In this document: positions 36,767-47,113 of the stretch, in pieces
How the letters are laid out: each line of letters starts with the position of its first letter
How positions within the stretch are numbered: position 1 is the stretch's first letter
Position numbers and translations under genes: made by a program
Assembly: GCF_013343215.1 (NCBI RefSeq)
Contig: NZ_CP039143.1
Span: forward strand, 2,852,001 to 2,916,000
Length of the DNA: 64,000 nucleotides
Direction of reading: 5' to 3'
Source of the DNA: Acinetobacter sp. 10FS3-1
GTDB taxonomy: Bacteria; Pseudomonadota; Gammaproteobacteria; Pseudomonadales; Moraxellaceae
The notes under the pieces: generated by a model
What the model was told of the DNA's origin: nothing
Database searches by the model: none
Seen by the model: only the letters and a program-made list of their open reading frames with translations

Positions 36767-37348
36767 ATGACCCTTCAACGCTGTAGCTGGTGTTCCAATG
36801 ATCCGCTTTACATGGCCTACCATGATCAGGAATGGGGACAAGCGCTGTATGATGAAAAGCGTCTGTTTGAGATGTTGTGCCTAGAAGGCCAGCAGGCCGG
36901 TCTGGCCTGGATTACGGTGCTCAAAAAACGTGAAGCTTATCGTCAACATTTCTTTCAATATTCCATTCAGACTATCGCGTTGTTTACCGAGGAACAACTC
37001 CAGAGCAAACTTGCAGATGCGAGCTTGATACGGCATATCGGCAAACTCACCGCGATTCGTGACAATGCCCGCGCCTGGCAACGCCTCTGCCAACAGGGCA
37101 TCCATATGGTGGACTGGCTGTGGTCTTTTGCCGAGCCAGCGCAAACCAGCCATGATGTTCCAGATTATCGGCAAGCACCTGCACAGACCAACCAAAGCCG
37201 GCAGATGTCCAAGGCCTTAAAACAGGCAGGTTTTAAATTTGTCGGCCCGACCACTTGTTATGCCTTTATGCAGGCTGTCGGCATGGTCAATGATCATGAA
37301 AATCACTGTGACTTTAAAATCCTATCTTCCCCTTCCAATAAGAGCTAA
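36767..37348 (+). CDS. tag: DNA-3-methyladenine glycosylase I
   Basis: 193 residues from ATG 36767, which has AGGAG 6 bases upstream; the frame is open back to 36692. Very close to E. coli Tag: [55 protein letters not shown], and the C-terminal [19 protein letters not shown] with the zinc ligands. It removes 3-methyladenine from alkylated DNA. The adh gene starts 4 bases after its stop. Confidence 0.95.
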   Translation: MTLQRCSWCSNDPLYMAYHDQEWGQALYDEKRLFEMLCLEGQQAGLAWITVLKKREAYRQHFFQYSIQTIALFTEEQLQSKLADASLIRHIGKLTAIRDNARAWQRLCQQGIHMVDWLWSFAEPAQTSHDVPDYRQAPAQTNQSRQMSKALKQAGFKFVGPTTCYAFMQAVGMVNDHENHCDFKILSSPSNKS

Positions 37349-37352
37349 AAAT

Positions 37353-38372
37353 ATGTCGAATACCATTCAAGCCTATGCTGCCATGTCTGCAGGTGCCGCA
37401 CTGGAACCTTATCAGTTTGATGCCGGTGAACTGCAACCCCATCAGGTCGAAGTCCAGGTAGAATATTGTGGTCTCTGCCACTCTGATATTTCAGTGATCA
37501 ATAATGACTGGGGTTCTTCCGTCTATCCGGTGGTGGCCGGACATGAAATCATCGGCACCATTCGTCAGCTGGGTGCTGAAGCCAAAGGGTTAAAAATAGG
37601 CCAGCGCGTTGGCATTGGCTGGACTGCAGAAAGCTGCCAGTATTGTGATCCGTGTCTTTCAGGTCAGCAGGTCTTGTGTACGGGTGGACAGGTGGCGACC
37701 ATCGTCGGTCATGCTGGAGGTTTTGCCGATAAAGTACGTGCCGGCTGGCAATGGGTGATTCCGCTTCCGCAGGATCTGGACCCAGAAAGTGCCGGCCCGC
37801 TGCTCTGCGGCGGTATTACGGTCTTTGACCCGATACTCAAACATCAGATTCAGGCCATTCATCATGTGGGGGTGATTGGTATCGGCGGTTTGGGGCATAT
37901 GGCAATCAAGCTGCTCAAAGCCTGGGGCTGTGAGATTACGGCCTTTACTTCCAGTTTGGATAAAATAGAGGAGCTGCATGCCATGGGCGCCGATCATGTA
38001 GTCAATAACCGTGATCCTGTCGCCATTAAAGCGCTGCGAGGTAAATTTGATTTGCTGCTCAGTACGGTCAATGTGACCTTAGACTGGAAGGCTTACTTGG
38101 CGACACTGGCACCCAATGGCACTCTGCATATGCTGGGTCTGCCTTTGGAGCCGATGCAGATTTCCGCCAGCTCTCTAATTGGAGGGGCTAAATCCGTCAC
38201 CGGTTCACCAACAGGCTCTCCGGCGGCCTTGCGTCAGTTGCTCCAGTTCGCTGCGCGTAAAAATATTGCCCCTCAGATTGAACTTTTCCCGATGTCGGAG
38301 ATTAATGCTGCAATTGAACGCCTGCATTCTGGCCAGGCACGTTACCGGATTGTACTCAAGGCCGATTTCTAA
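37353..38372 (+). CDS. Zinc-dependent alcohol dehydrogenase (YahK/CAD-like)
   Basis: 339 residues from ATG 37353; the frame extends upstream into tag but without coding sense. Medium-chain dehydrogenase: catalytic zinc ligands in CGLCHSD and GHEIIG, structural zinc [15 protein letters not shown], and nucleotide-binding [20 protein letters not shown]-like members reduce aldehydes with NADPH. Four bases after tag, so probably one transcript. Confidence 0.92.
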   Translation: MSNTIQAYAAMSAGAALEPYQFDAGELQPHQVEVQVEYCGLCHSDISVINNDWGSSVYPVVAGHEIIGTIRQLGAEAKGLKIGQRVGIGWTAESCQYCDPCLSGQQVLCTGGQVATIVGHAGGFADKVRAGWQWVIPLPQDLDPESAGPLLCGGITVFDPILKHQIQAIHHVGVIGIGGLGHMAIKLLKAWGCEITAFTSSLDKIEELHAMGADHVVNNRDPVAIKALRGKFDLLLSTVNVTLDWKAYLATLAPNGTLHMLGLPLEPMQISASSLIGGAKSVTGSPTGSPAALRQLLQFAARKNIAPQIELFPMSEINAAIERLHSGQARYRIVLKADF

Positions 38373-38713
38373 TTATTTAACGCAATAGGCCACGATAGAA
38401 TCATCTGACATACAGACTGGAATCATATCACTCGCCAAAGCGGATTGTGACAGCAGTGGTATATTCCAGCAGGCCTCGCACTTGAGTGGAGAGCAATTTA
38501 GTTCAATTTCGCTCTTTGATTAAAATGATCCATCACCTCTTCACTACATAAGGATCATCATATTCAAGAGCAATACAGCATTCTGTTGGGTATGCCTCTG
38601 GGACTGGCTGGGTGTTCCATATACCAGCTCTCTAAGCTATCAGTTTATTTCAGAATGAGATTCAACTCTTCCATCTAAAGCCTGCTTCAAGCAGACTTTT
38701 TTTTATGGCCTGT
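38373..38713. other. Intergenic stretch with terminator at 38682-38704
   Basis: No gene or RNA found. Near its right edge CTGC TTCAA GCAG followed by eight T forms a rightward terminator, probably for the tag-adh transcript although it lies 300 bases after adh. The intervening bases have short, non-coding-like frames only. Confidence 0.6.
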
Positions 38714-39370
38714 TTAACGCAAAGCTTCGGGTAAAACAGAGCTGGATACAGGTTTGGCAAGCTCGGTTTTCATCTTTTGTAGCATCTGATAAGGCTGCTG
38801 CTGGACAAACATATTCACGAAAGTCAGAGGAATGGAACCTTCCGGATTGGCATAGCCATAAGTCGAAACCTTGACTTTATGATTGCCTAGCTTCTGGAAA
38901 GTCCAGTCACCCTGATAATCGGTTAAACGAACATAGTTTGGATTTAGGGCATAGCCAGTTGAAATCGCCTTATTCCTGATGGTGATCTGACCATTGGCAT
39001 TCTTGATCATTTTGCCCTGTACCACCAGGTCGCGGTCTTTGAGAGGAAAGGGAAAATCCAGCACCATATACAAGGTAAAATCACCTTTGATGTTGTCGCG
39101 TGACAAGAGCTTGATACTGCCCATATAGGGAACCCATTTCACTGCCTGCTCGACATCCAGAATCAGGGAAACTGCTTTCTCAATCGGTACATCATAGGAG
39201 GTTTCAGCTTTATACAAAAAGACCGGGTGACGTTCATCTTGATAGGTCCAGACCTTGATATTATTTTTATGAATGGAGAGTTTGGCATTGTCTATAGATT
39301 TTGCCTGTGCCATGGCAATGAATGCCATAGCACAGCACGTCAAGATCATTTTTTGCATTGTAGGATTCAT
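38714..39370 (-). CDS. START/SRPBCC-domain periplasmic protein
   Basis: 218 residues. Signal peptide ending AMAQA (cleavage around residue 23). The mature part fits a START-like lipid-binding domain: AETSYDVPIEKAVSLILDVEQAVKWVPYM near residue 50 and YQGDWTFQKLGNHKVKVSTYGYANPEG near residue 155. The exact ligand is unknown. It lies 44 bases downstream of dapB on the same strand. Confidence 0.82.
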   Translation of the reverse strand: MNPTMQKMILTCCAMAFIAMAQAKSIDNAKLSIHKNNIKVWTYQDERHPVFLYKAETSYDVPIEKAVSLILDVEQAVKWVPYMGSIKLLSRDNIKGDFTLYMVLDFPFPLKDRDLVVQGKMIKNANGQITIRNKAISTGYALNPNYVRLTDYQGDWTFQKLGNHKVKVSTYGYANPEGSIPLTFVNMFVQQQPYQMLQKMKTELAKPVSSSVLPEALR

Positions 39371-39414
39371 CTTATTTTAGTTTTAATCTTTTTATAAATG
39401 ATTTTGACGGATTT

Positions 39415-40239
<825 letters not shown>

Positions 40240-40465
40240 CTAGTCCTGATGTTAAATTTAAAATTATTCTTACTATAGCAAAACTCGTCCCTAACACTAA
40301 GATTGATCGTATAAAAATCAATGAAAAGAATGCAAGAGACTTACAAGAGAGGGTAAGAGGTGGCAAATATAAAAAATAGTTTAGGGAGCAGGGTAAAAAA
40401 ACTGCATAAACCTGTCGAACAATGAGCAAAGAGTCAGTATGCAAGCTGATAAATCTATCAAAACA

Positions 40466-40492
40466 CCCAGTCGGTCGTGACTGGGATTTTTT
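40466..40492 (+). terminator. Orphan rightward terminator upstream of dapB
   Basis: CCCAGTC / GACTGGG (40466-40472 and 40479-40485) with a 6-base loop, then ATTTTTT. No plus-strand gene precedes it, as dapB points the other way, so it may end a small RNA starting in 40240-40460. Confidence 0.6.
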
Positions 40493-40689
40493 ATTCACCT
40501 TAAGACTATGAGGTATATCTTAGCTCGGCATTTGCAGTGAAATACCCCGTGGTCGCCCTAATACCTGACCCGAACTTTTCAAGCTAAGTCTTTTTATTCG
40601 CCCATGATTGTTCTATTCTGAAACGCCACTTTTCTCAAACTGTTAAGCTCTCCCCCGTTATCAAAATCATGCCACACTACTTATGAGAT

Positions 40690-40950
40690 TTGAGTTATTT
40701 TTTCCATCCAGTCAAGGCAGATACAGGGATTCGTTTTATTAATTCCACCGAGCTGGTTATTTGCCCTTATTTTCAAATGAAAAGACATCGTGGATTGAAA
40801 AACTTAGCCAGTCGGGAGAAAAGTACTGAGGGTGGGTTATACTGACTTCAATTATATAAAAATCTATTTCGGCATTACATCAAAAAATGTTCATGGTGTT
40901 GCTGTACTTAAGTCTCTACCTCAAGATTCAAGCCAAGACAAATAAAATCA
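40690..40950 (+). pseudogene. IS982-family transposase remnant
   Basis: Within the 815-base gap between dapB and psd, one frame (40690-40851) encodes TGIRFINSTELVIC, KRHRGLKNLASREKSTEGG and then a stop, resembling the IS982 core (TGI.FIDST.L.VC, FKG.A.RGKSTMGW). Another frame further right encodes SKNVHGVAVLKSL, similar to the later NVDDR.PVL segment. Ends and the N-terminal part are not recognisable. The remainder of the gap (40500-40690, 40951-41051) shows no gene. Confidence 0.6.
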
Positions 40951-41051
40951 ACTTCCCTCTAGCTGAACCCTCTAAACTTATAATTGATGCATTTCATAGC
41001 TGAATACACCTGTTTTTAATGAGGGTTCATTTTAGCCTTATGGGTTAAAAA

Positions 41052-41903
41052 TTAAAGTAAATGGCCTAATTTTTCACCCATTTTCACCAATGAATTAGCT
41101 TTAAAGGCGGCATCCCACTGCATTTTGTTTTCTTCAAACAGGATAATCGCTGTTGAGCCAAGATAGAAACGTCCCAGTTCAGCGCCTTTTTCCAGAAACA
41201 GGTTATGCTGGTTCAGCTCAATGCGGCCGGAAGGTTTCACTTTACCGGTCGCCACCGTTTCAATACCCGCCACAATCATGGCACCAACAAGCACCACTGC
41301 CATCCGGCCCACTTCGGTATCGAACAGGCAAACCATGCGTTCATTACGGGCAAACAGTCCCGGAATATTTTCCGCAGTCACCTGATTGACTGAGAACAGC
41401 TCGCCGGGGACATATAAGGTTTCAGTTAGAGTTCCAGCAAATGGCATGTGCACACGGTGATAATCGCGCGGTGACAGATATACAGTAGCAAATTGACCAT
41501 CCTTAAATGGTCCTGCCAGTTGCGGATCAGCGATCAGGGTTTCGACGGTATATTTCTGGCCTTTGGCCTGAAACACATCGCCATTTTCGATTTTGCCCAA
41601 TTGGGAAATGGCGCCATCCGCAGGCGATACAATACTGCGAGTATCGGTATCTACGGCGCGAATACCTGCTTTTAGGCCACGGGTAAAAAATTCATTAAAA
41701 GATTTATATTTCAAGGCATTGGCTTGCTCTGCAATACTCATATCAATGCCATATTGTGCCTTGAACGCCGCAATCGCGGCATTTTTCACAATCGGGTTTT
41801 CACTGGCGGCAATTTTACCCACCACGCGAGACAGACGATGCTGCGGCACCAGACCTTGTGCCTTAATAAATAATTGTTGCTTTAAACGCGATGTGATGCT
41901 CAA
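41052..41903 (-). CDS. psd: Phosphatidylserine decarboxylase
   Basis: 283 residues, class I proenzyme. The self-cleavage site LGST (Ser250 becomes the pyruvoyl group) lies close to the C-terminus, with upstream [28 protein letters not shown] and [13 protein letters not shown]. It makes phosphatidylethanolamine at the inner membrane. Its start overlaps the end of the rhodanese gene by 4 bases. Confidence 0.96.
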   Translation of the reverse strand: MSITSRLKQQLFIKAQGLVPQHRLSRVVGKIAASENPIVKNAAIAAFKAQYGIDMSIAEQANALKYKSFNEFFTRGLKAGIRAVDTDTRSIVSPADGAISQLGKIENGDVFQAKGQKYTVETLIADPQLAGPFKDGQFATVYLSPRDYHRVHMPFAGTLTETLYVPGELFSVNQVTAENIPGLFARNERMVCLFDTEVGRMAVVLVGAMIVAGIETVATGKVKPSGRIELNQHNLFLEKGAELGRFYLGSTAIILFEENKMQWDAAFKANSLVKMGEKLGHLL

Positions 41904-42760
41904 GACAGCACCTCCCCTGTAGCGATTGGACTATCGAGGCGGTTGCCCCATTCACTCCACGCACCATCATAGACTTGGATTTTCCAGCCCAGTAAACGGC
42001 CCAGAATATACGCCAAACCTGAACGATGATGTGACTGACAATACACCACAACCGGCTGATCCAGATCAAAGCCAAGTTGTTCCAGACGCTGTCGGGTACG
42101 TGGTAAGGGATGTAATTTTAAATGATTTTCACGGTTAAGGGCAGTACTCCATTCAAAATGACGTGCTCCCGGAATATGACCGCCGCGTCGTGCAGCCAGA
42201 CGCAAGCCGGTATATTCATCTTCTGTACGGCAATCCCAGATCTGAATCTTTTTATTTTCAACCAGTTGCCTTAAGTCTTGATAGCCAATCTGAAACTCGG
42301 CCTTATTTTCCAGCTGGACCGGAAGCAAATGCTCAACTGTGAGAAATTGTTCCTGCCTAGAAGAAGTCGGTAAGCCAGCCCCCAGCCAGGCATGAATTCC
42401 GCCATTGAGCAGACTGGTATTTTCAAAGCCCAGACAATGCAGATTCCACAGCAGACGACCGGCCCAAGCACCGCCTTCATCATCATAAGCCACCACATGA
42501 TGCTCTGGAGAGATATTCAGATAACCGATCAATGCGTTCAAACCTTCCAGATCTGGCAACAAGCCCATCGCATTTTCTTCCTGACGCAGCAGAAGTTTAG
42601 GCAGCAAGTGCAAAGCATGCGGAATATGTAATTGTTCATATACCGAGGCCCGACTCAAATCGACAATACGAAGTTTTTCATTACCCAGATGTGGAACTAA
42701 ATCTTCAGCCTCAATCAGCAGGCCAAAATTAAATGCGGAAGCTGTCATGGTTATCATCAA
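41900..42760 (-). CDS. Sulfurtransferase (two rhodanese domains)
   Basis: 286 residues with an N-terminal inactive and C-terminal active rhodanese domain. Catalytic Cys241 in the loop [32 protein letters not shown] is the typical linker to it. Thiosulfate:cyanide sulfurtransferase-like. Coupled to psd by overlap, an association also seen in related genomes. A second ATG 12 bases inside (42748) could be the true start; neither has a good ribosome site. Confidence 0.9.
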   Translation of the reverse strand: MMITMTASAFNFGLLIEAEDLVPHLGNEKLRIVDLSRASVYEQLHIPHALHLLPKLLLRQEENAMGLLPDLEGLNALIGYLNISPEHHVVAYDDEGGAWAGRLLWNLHCLGFENTSLLNGGIHAWLGAGLPTSSRQEQFLTVEHLLPVQLENKAEFQIGYQDLRQLVENKKIQIWDCRTEDEYTGLRLAARRGGHIPGARHFEWSTALNRENHLKLHPLPRTRQRLEQLGFDLDQPVVVYCQSHHRSGLAYILGRLLGWKIQVYDGAWSEWGNRLDSPIATGEVLS

Positions 42761-42875
42761 TAGAATTGATCAAGTCTCTGTGATCTTAACACAGCTCACT
42801 TTTTCACTAATGTGGTTTTTCTAAAGATCCTTAGCATCATTTTAAATAAGCTACAGTTGAGGCAAAGCACCCCAA

Positions 42876-42902
42876 TAAAAAACCGTCTGGGTTCAGACGG
42901 TT
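42876..42902 (-). terminator. Terminator of pncB
   Basis: AACCGTCTG / CAGACGGTT with a GGTT loop; on the minus strand it is followed by a T run (A run at 42876-42880). Eleven bases after the pncB stop. Confidence 0.9.
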
Positions 42903-42912
42903 GTAGAAAATT

Positions 42913-44115
42913 TTAAGCAGGTTCTGCAATATCAAAGACCTGGCGCAAATAAGCCAGGAAAGTATCGTTATCGGTCATGGTCTTGCCCGGACTGTCGGAA
43001 ATTTTAGCCACAGACTGACGATTACACTCCACCAGCTTCAGTACAATATTCAAGGGGGTCTGCCCCATATCATTGGTCAAGTTCGTCCCGATTCCAAAAC
43101 TGACCTGAAAACGGTTCTTAAAGTACTGGTGCAATTTCCAGGCTTTTTCCAGATTCAGACCATCACTAAAGGTCAGCATCTTGGTTTTACTGTCAATCTT
43201 AAGCTGCTTATAATGCGCATACGCTTTATCGCCCCATTCATAGGGATCGCCACTGTCATGACGCAGGCCATCAAATAATTTGGCAAAGTACAGATCAAAA
43301 TCACGCAGGAACGCATCCATGCCGACCACATCGGTTAAAGCAATGCCTAGGTCACCACGATATTCCTGTACCCAGGTTTCAAGCGCTGCTTTCTGGAAGT
43401 CACGCAGACGTACGTCCAGCGCCTGAAAGGCTTGCAGGAATTCATGCGCCATGGTGCCAATCGGGGTAATGCCGAGTTCTTTGGCCAGCAGCACATTACT
43501 GGTGCCACGGAATACATGCGGCGCAGCCTTATTAAATTCTTCGACCACATGCTTTTGCCAGGCAAAACTATAACGACGACGCGTGCCAAAATCCGAGACC
43601 AAAAATGGTGGATCATTTGGGTCCTGTGCAGCATCACACTGCTTTAACAGTTCAATTTTGGCGGTTAAGCGACGTTCACCTTCGGCCAGCACCTCAGGGC
43701 TACGAATACGGCTGAAATACAGTTCGTTGACAATGGCCAGTACGAAAATTTCAAACATCATCGCCTGTACCATCGGACCTTCTACAATAATGTCCAGACG
43801 GCCCTGACTGTCAATGCTGGCCTGAATAAAACGGCGTTTCAGCTGGAACAGTTCCAGATAGTCAACAAAGTCACTTTTGATAAAACGCAGGCCACGGAGA
43901 TATTGCAGCTCATCTTCTTTAAATTTAAGCTGACACAGCAAATCCAGTTGATGATTCAGATCATCCAGAATATCCGTCAGTGGATATACCGTCTCTTCCA
44001 GATTACGACAACGGAAATGATAGACACTATGAGTTTGGGGAAACTTGTGCAATACCACTTGTAGCATCGTGAATTTGTACAAGTCAGTATCTAACAAAGA
44101 TTGGATGATTGGCGC
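42913..44115 (-). CDS. pncB: Nicotinate phosphoribosyltransferase
   Basis: 400 residues from ATG 44115, the same length as E. coli PncB (an upstream ATG at 44151 adds a hydrophobic stretch foreign to the family). [17 protein letters not shown] near the N-terminus, EFFRGTSN-like [16 protein letters not shown], the acceptor-site HEF, and [12 protein letters not shown] near the C-terminus identify it. It makes nicotinate mononucleotide in NAD salvage, joining with pncA (51646) in this window. Confidence 0.95.
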   Translation of the reverse strand, partial: APIIQSLLDTDLYKFTMLQVVLHKFPQTHSVYHFRCRNLEETVYPLTDILDDLNHQLDLLCQLKFKEDELQYLRGLRFIKSDFVDYLELFQLKRRFIQASIDSQGRLDIIVEGPMVQAMMFEIFVLAIVNELYFSRIRSPEVLAEGERRLTAKIELLKQCDAAQDPNDPPFLVSDFGTRRRYSFAWQKHVVEEFNKAAPHVFRGTSNVLLAKELGITPIGTMAHEFLQAFQALDVRLRDFQKAALETWVQEYRGDLGIALTDVVGMDAFLRDFDLYFAKLFDGLRHDSGDPYEWGDKAYAHYKQLKIDSKTKMLTFSDGLNLEKAWKLHQYFKNRFQVSFGIGTNLTNDMGQTPLNIVLKLVECNRQSVAKISDSPGKTMTDNDTFLAYLRQVFDIAEPA

Positions 44116-44245
44116 CATAATGAAGAGAAATATCGCTGTGCTTTTCTGCATTAAAGCATAAATATTTAGGCAAGATTGCAGGATTTACGTACAGCTAGCT
44201 GAATTATCGACAAAAGTTTAACAAAATAAAATGGCCCGGCAGCAG

Positions 44246-44410
44246 TTATTCGGCGCCGTTCTGTAATGCCTCCTGTTGCTGAATGACGCTCTGCAACTGC
44301 TGTTGCTGACCAATTCCTTTGGCAGATTCAGCCGCAGCTTTTGCTCCCGGTTGTTCAGTTTGAGCATTATAGTCGACTTGGCGCAGCTAACTAACAATCG
44401 CAGATTCCAT
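44246..44410 (-). pseudogene. Small 54-codon gene with in-frame amber codon
   Basis: Leftward frame MESAIVS-(TAG)-LRQVDYNAQTEQPGAKAAAES ending QQQEALQNGAE and TAA at 44246-44248. The frame after the TAG at 44387-44389 has clear coding-like codon use (repeated GCN, CAG, GAA) and a low-complexity Q/A-rich sequence. The amber most likely replaced a CAG (Gln). Function unknown; whether it is truly dead or I have the wrong start is uncertain. Confidence 0.45.
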
Positions 44411-44554
44411 TTTTTAAACAAGGCTTCCAGACGGCAAGGTAAAGTCAAAAGCGAGCATACAATTAAAGAGTTTAAAACTCAGAATGGAGATTTTTATAGA
44501 GGCCATTCTTGCTACAATCACCTCCCTCCATATAGTTATCGGTTTATAGGTGAA

Positions 44555-44995
44555 ATGCGCGCTTTATTGCAACGGGTTCTGGAAGCCAAAGTCGTGGTTG
44601 AGGGAGAAATCACAGGTGAAATTGAACAAGGTATTCTGGTTTTTCTGGGTATAGGTAAAAATGACAATCTGGAAAAAGGCAAAAAACTGATTGATAAAAT
44701 ATTGAAATATCGTTTTTTTGATGATGAACAAGGCAAAATGGGCTGGAATATCAGTCAGGCCAAAGGTGGTTTACTTCTGGTATCTCAATTTACCTTGATG
44801 GCTCAAACCCAGAAAGGTTTGCGTCCGGATTTTGGTCCGGCCATGCCGCCGACTGAAGCAAAAGCTTTGTATGAGCAACTGGTAGAATATGCCCAAAGCC
44901 AGTTTGACAATGTACAGACCGGTATTTTTGCGGCAGACATGAAAGTGCATCTGGTCAATGACGGACCAGTGACCTTTAATTTAGAAGTTGAATAA
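44555..44995 (+). CDS. dtd: D-aminoacyl-tRNA deacylase
   Basis: 146 residues. MRALLQRVLEAKVVVEG at the start, LGIGKND, LLLVSQFTLMAQTQKGLRPDF (the SQFTL active site) and the C-terminal NDGPVTFNLE. It removes D-amino acids from tRNA. ATG 44555 has AGG 5 bases upstream; the frame is open for 279 bases farther upstream but that part is not family sequence. Confidence 0.95.
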   Translation: MRALLQRVLEAKVVVEGEITGEIEQGILVFLGIGKNDNLEKGKKLIDKILKYRFFDDEQGKMGWNISQAKGGLLLVSQFTLMAQTQKGLRPDFGPAMPPTEAKALYEQLVEYAQSQFDNVQTGIFAADMKVHLVNDGPVTFNLEVE

Positions 44996-45076
44996 TGTGC
45001 AGCATAAAGAAAGAACTTAAAGTTACCCCGGCTATGGATAGATCATTATCAACTTGGTTATCCTGATCTATTGTTC

Positions 45077-45259
45077 TTAATGTTTTTCCTTGAGAAACTC
45101 TGTTTCAGGGTCGCGCTTGATTACTTTGATCTCTTCCACACCAGGGGAAGAAGCTTTGCTTCTTAGCAAAAGTTCTTTCAATATCAGAAACCCATATATA
45201 GACCGTAGAACTATTTTTGCTTATCCGGTCTCAAACGGTTGCCAATAAACCTTAGCCAT
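45077..45259 (-). pseudogene. Possible decayed gene fragment (VOC/glyoxalase-like?)
   Basis: A 61-codon leftward frame starts MAKVYWQPFETG, hits TAA at 45221-45223, and ends VEEIKVIKRDPETEFLKEKH. In a second frame of the same stretch TVYIWVSDIERTFAKK looks like a beta-strand/helix segment of VOC-superfamily proteins. Together they suggest a frameshifted relic. The 347-base gap from dtd to the SCP2 gene otherwise holds nothing I recognise. Confidence 0.25.
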
Positions 45260-45281
45260 CTTCAATATTTTTCAACGCCAT

Positions 45282-45316
45282 AAAAAATGCCAGCCATTTT
45301 TAAATCGGCCAGCATT
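45282..45316 (-). terminator. Terminator of the SCP2-domain gene
   Basis: AATGCCAGCC (45286-45295) pairs with GGCCAGCATT (45307-45316), two wobble pairs on the minus-strand RNA, followed leftward by a T run. Confidence 0.75.
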
Positions 45317-45342
45317 TCCTGTCTTTTAGAATTTTTTAAATC

Positions 45343-45822
45343 TTATTTACCAGTTTTTTCTTTAATAAACTGACGTGCCATTTTCACTTTCTCTTTAACA
45401 GGCTTTGGCAGTTTTGGTGGAATCATTTTCGCCACCTGGTTAAACCAGACCAACAAACTAAAATCACCTTCCATCTTGATGGTACCGCTTTGCATGCCGG
45501 TCATAAAGGCAGTAGGATCACCTTTCATCAAGGTTTTAACCCCCTGCTCGCTGTCAGCAAATTGCAGAACAAAATCCGCCTTTTCTGCATCACCTGAAAC
45601 TGTATCAATCTGACCATTATTCACAATGATCTGACGTGCAAACCCTTCATCTGTGCCAATCTGGATACGGAATTGACGCTCATGGACCAGTTCAATAAAT
45701 TTCGGGCTGGTACGGGCCAGCTGCTTCATACGTAGCGCAAGACCGGCAACCAGCAAATCTAGGGGATCTGTACTGAGATCGACCAGAGGAAATTTGAGCA
45801 CAGGAATGGAGGACAGTTTCAT
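45343..45822 (-). CDS. SCP2 sterol-binding-domain protein
   Basis: 159 residues. FRIQIGTDEGFARQIIVNNGQIDTV, ADFVLQFADSEQGVKTLMKGD and GTIKMEGDFSLLVWF fit the SCP2/UbiJ-like lipid-binding fold. It probably binds lipids or isoprenoids in the cytosol. No operon partner: a TnpB element lies upstream and a decayed region downstream. Confidence 0.85.
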   Translation of the reverse strand: MKLSSIPVLKFPLVDLSTDPLDLLVAGLALRMKQLARTSPKFIELVHERQFRIQIGTDEGFARQIIVNNGQIDTVSGDAEKADFVLQFADSEQGVKTLMKGDPTAFMTGMQSGTIKMEGDFSLLVWFNQVAKMIPPKLPKPVKEKVKMARQFIKEKTGK

Positions 45823-45916
45823 GGAGTTATGCCTATTTTAATTGTATGAAAATTGAAAAATATCCTAGCATACATCGAAGCCAGGCTGAGGAATGACTTT
45901 GTATCATATTTCTAAC

Positions 45917-45952
45917 TTGACATCCTCTCCGCCTTAAAAGAGGGAGATTCCT
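45917..45952 (-). repeat. Right end of TnpB element 2 (predicted reRNA scaffold end)
   Basis: Minus strand: AGGAATCTCC, hairpin region, GGAGAGGATGTCAA; same pattern and length as at 35351. The predicted guide that follows is GTTAGAAATATGATACAAAG, from flanking DNA between this element and the SCP2 gene. Confidence 0.7.
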
Positions 45953-47001
45953 ACAGCTAGACGCTTATGCCCAAGCGCAAGAATGTTCTTTGCAGCATTA
46001 ATGTCCCGATCATTTAGACTGAGACATTTTTTATTACTGCATTGCCATTCTCTTATTCGCAAATCTATCCTACCTTTCGGACTACCTGCGGTGATCTCAC
46101 CGCAACACGAACAAATTTGGGAGGTGAAACTTTCATTGACTTCCTCAAACAATACGCCTGCGTTCTCGCATTTATACTTGAGCATTGTTTTTAGTGCTGA
46201 AAATCCTGTGTCTAAAACAGATTTCGCCATTTTAGTTTTTATAAGTTTTTTAGCACTCAGATCGCCAATTACAATCAGCGCATTTTCTTTAACAAGCATG
46301 GTGCTTGCCTTGTGCAAATGGTCTTTACGGCAATGTGCAATCTTTGCATGTAATGCACGTACACGCTTTTTATTCTTTGCTCGTTGAGCAATACTTAGTT
46401 TCTGCTCATATTTTCGATAAAATTTAGGGTTGGAAATCACTGTACCATCTGAACACGTAGCAATATCTTTTAAACCAAGATCAATGCCTATGGCTTTGCT
46501 GACTGTCGGTTTATTTTGCTTCAGTGAATCCACTACAAGGCACACATACCAACGCCCACGACTATCTTCAACAAATGAGCCTGTTCTAACGCTGTATTTA
46601 CTTAACTCATAGCTATCCCAAATTTTGAATTGATGTTTACCATATTGAACATATCCATCAGCGTATTTGATCGCTACTTTCTTAAACGGTATCCATCCAA
46701 GTGATCTTCTTGCAGATTTCTTGTTACTCACACGCCATTTAAGTTTTGCTTTCTTGAACTGCTTTCTTCGTGTGACTAATTCTTCGGTGACAGCCTGAAT
46801 AGTTTGGCTGTGCAAACCGCACTCTTTAGATGCGCCTTTGGTGTATTGGGCAATATCAAATGCAGATAGAAATTCATCTGTTCTTTTTAGGTGCTTAAAA
46901 CTTAAATCATTCACATAATTCCAAACAAAGTTCACCTCAGATGCTAATTGAATCAGCACCTTTGCGTGTTGGTCTTTAATGCGAAGTTTAAGTGTTTTCA
47001 T
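45934..47001 (-). CDS. tnpB: TnpB, RNA-guided nuclease of IS200/IS605 family (second copy)
   Basis: 355 residues, intact. RuvC-I Asp174 in IGIDLGLKD, RuvC-II position reads IVIGDLS (243-249; Gly246 instead of Glu, Asp247 kept), Glu290 in EEVNESFTSQ, zinc ribbon cysteines at 297, 300 and a second pair in QCSNKKC, and RuvC-III LNDRDINAAKNIL. Residues ~70-160 are nearly identical to the first TnpB, while the middle (220-260) differs, so the copies diverged or came separately. Start ATG at 46999-47001. Confidence 0.9.
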   Translation of the reverse strand: MKTLKLRIKDQHAKVLIQLASEVNFVWNYVNDLSFKHLKRTDEFLSAFDIAQYTKGASKECGLHSQTIQAVTEELVTRRKQFKKAKLKWRVSNKKSARRSLGWIPFKKVAIKYADGYVQYGKHQFKIWDSYELSKYSVRTGSFVEDSRGRWYVCLVVDSLKQNKPTVSKAIGIDLGLKDIATCSDGTVISNPKFYRKYEQKLSIAQRAKNKKRVRALHAKIAHCRKDHLHKASTMLVKENALIVIGDLSAKKLIKTKMAKSVLDTGFSALKTMLKYKCENAGVLFEEVNESFTSQICSCCGEITAGSPKGRIDLRIREWQCSNKKCLSLNDRDINAAKNILALGHKRLAVGISLF

Positions 47002-47051
47002 GTGCTTATTTTAATCATAATATTTTAAGTAGAGAACAGTAGGGATATTTG

Positions 47052-47113
47052 ATACGACATCTAATGTCGTATGGCTTAAGCCAGTCGCTTATATTCTCGT
47101 GCTGAACCACGAG
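47052..47113. other. Two hairpins, likely left-end region of TnpB element 2
   Basis: ATACGACAT-CTA-ATGTCGTAT (47052-47072), a perfect 9-bp stem, and CTCGTG-CTGAAC-CACGAG (47096-47113), with the palindrome GGCTTAAGCC at 47073-47082 between. IS605-type left ends carry such subterminal hairpins. Confidence 0.5.

Noticed and set aside
37239-37352. 38-codon in-frame extension upstream of adh
   Set aside because: It overlaps the end of tag in another frame; the ADH family begins at the ATG at 37353.
38580-38690. Plus-strand frame starting MPLGLAGCS, lipobox-like
   Set aside because: Only 28 codons, no ribosome site, and it runs into the terminator hairpin.
44276-44554. 93-codon extension in frame upstream of dtd
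   Set aside because: Not family sequence, no ribosome site, and the opposite strand there shows better coding character (small Q/A-rich gene).
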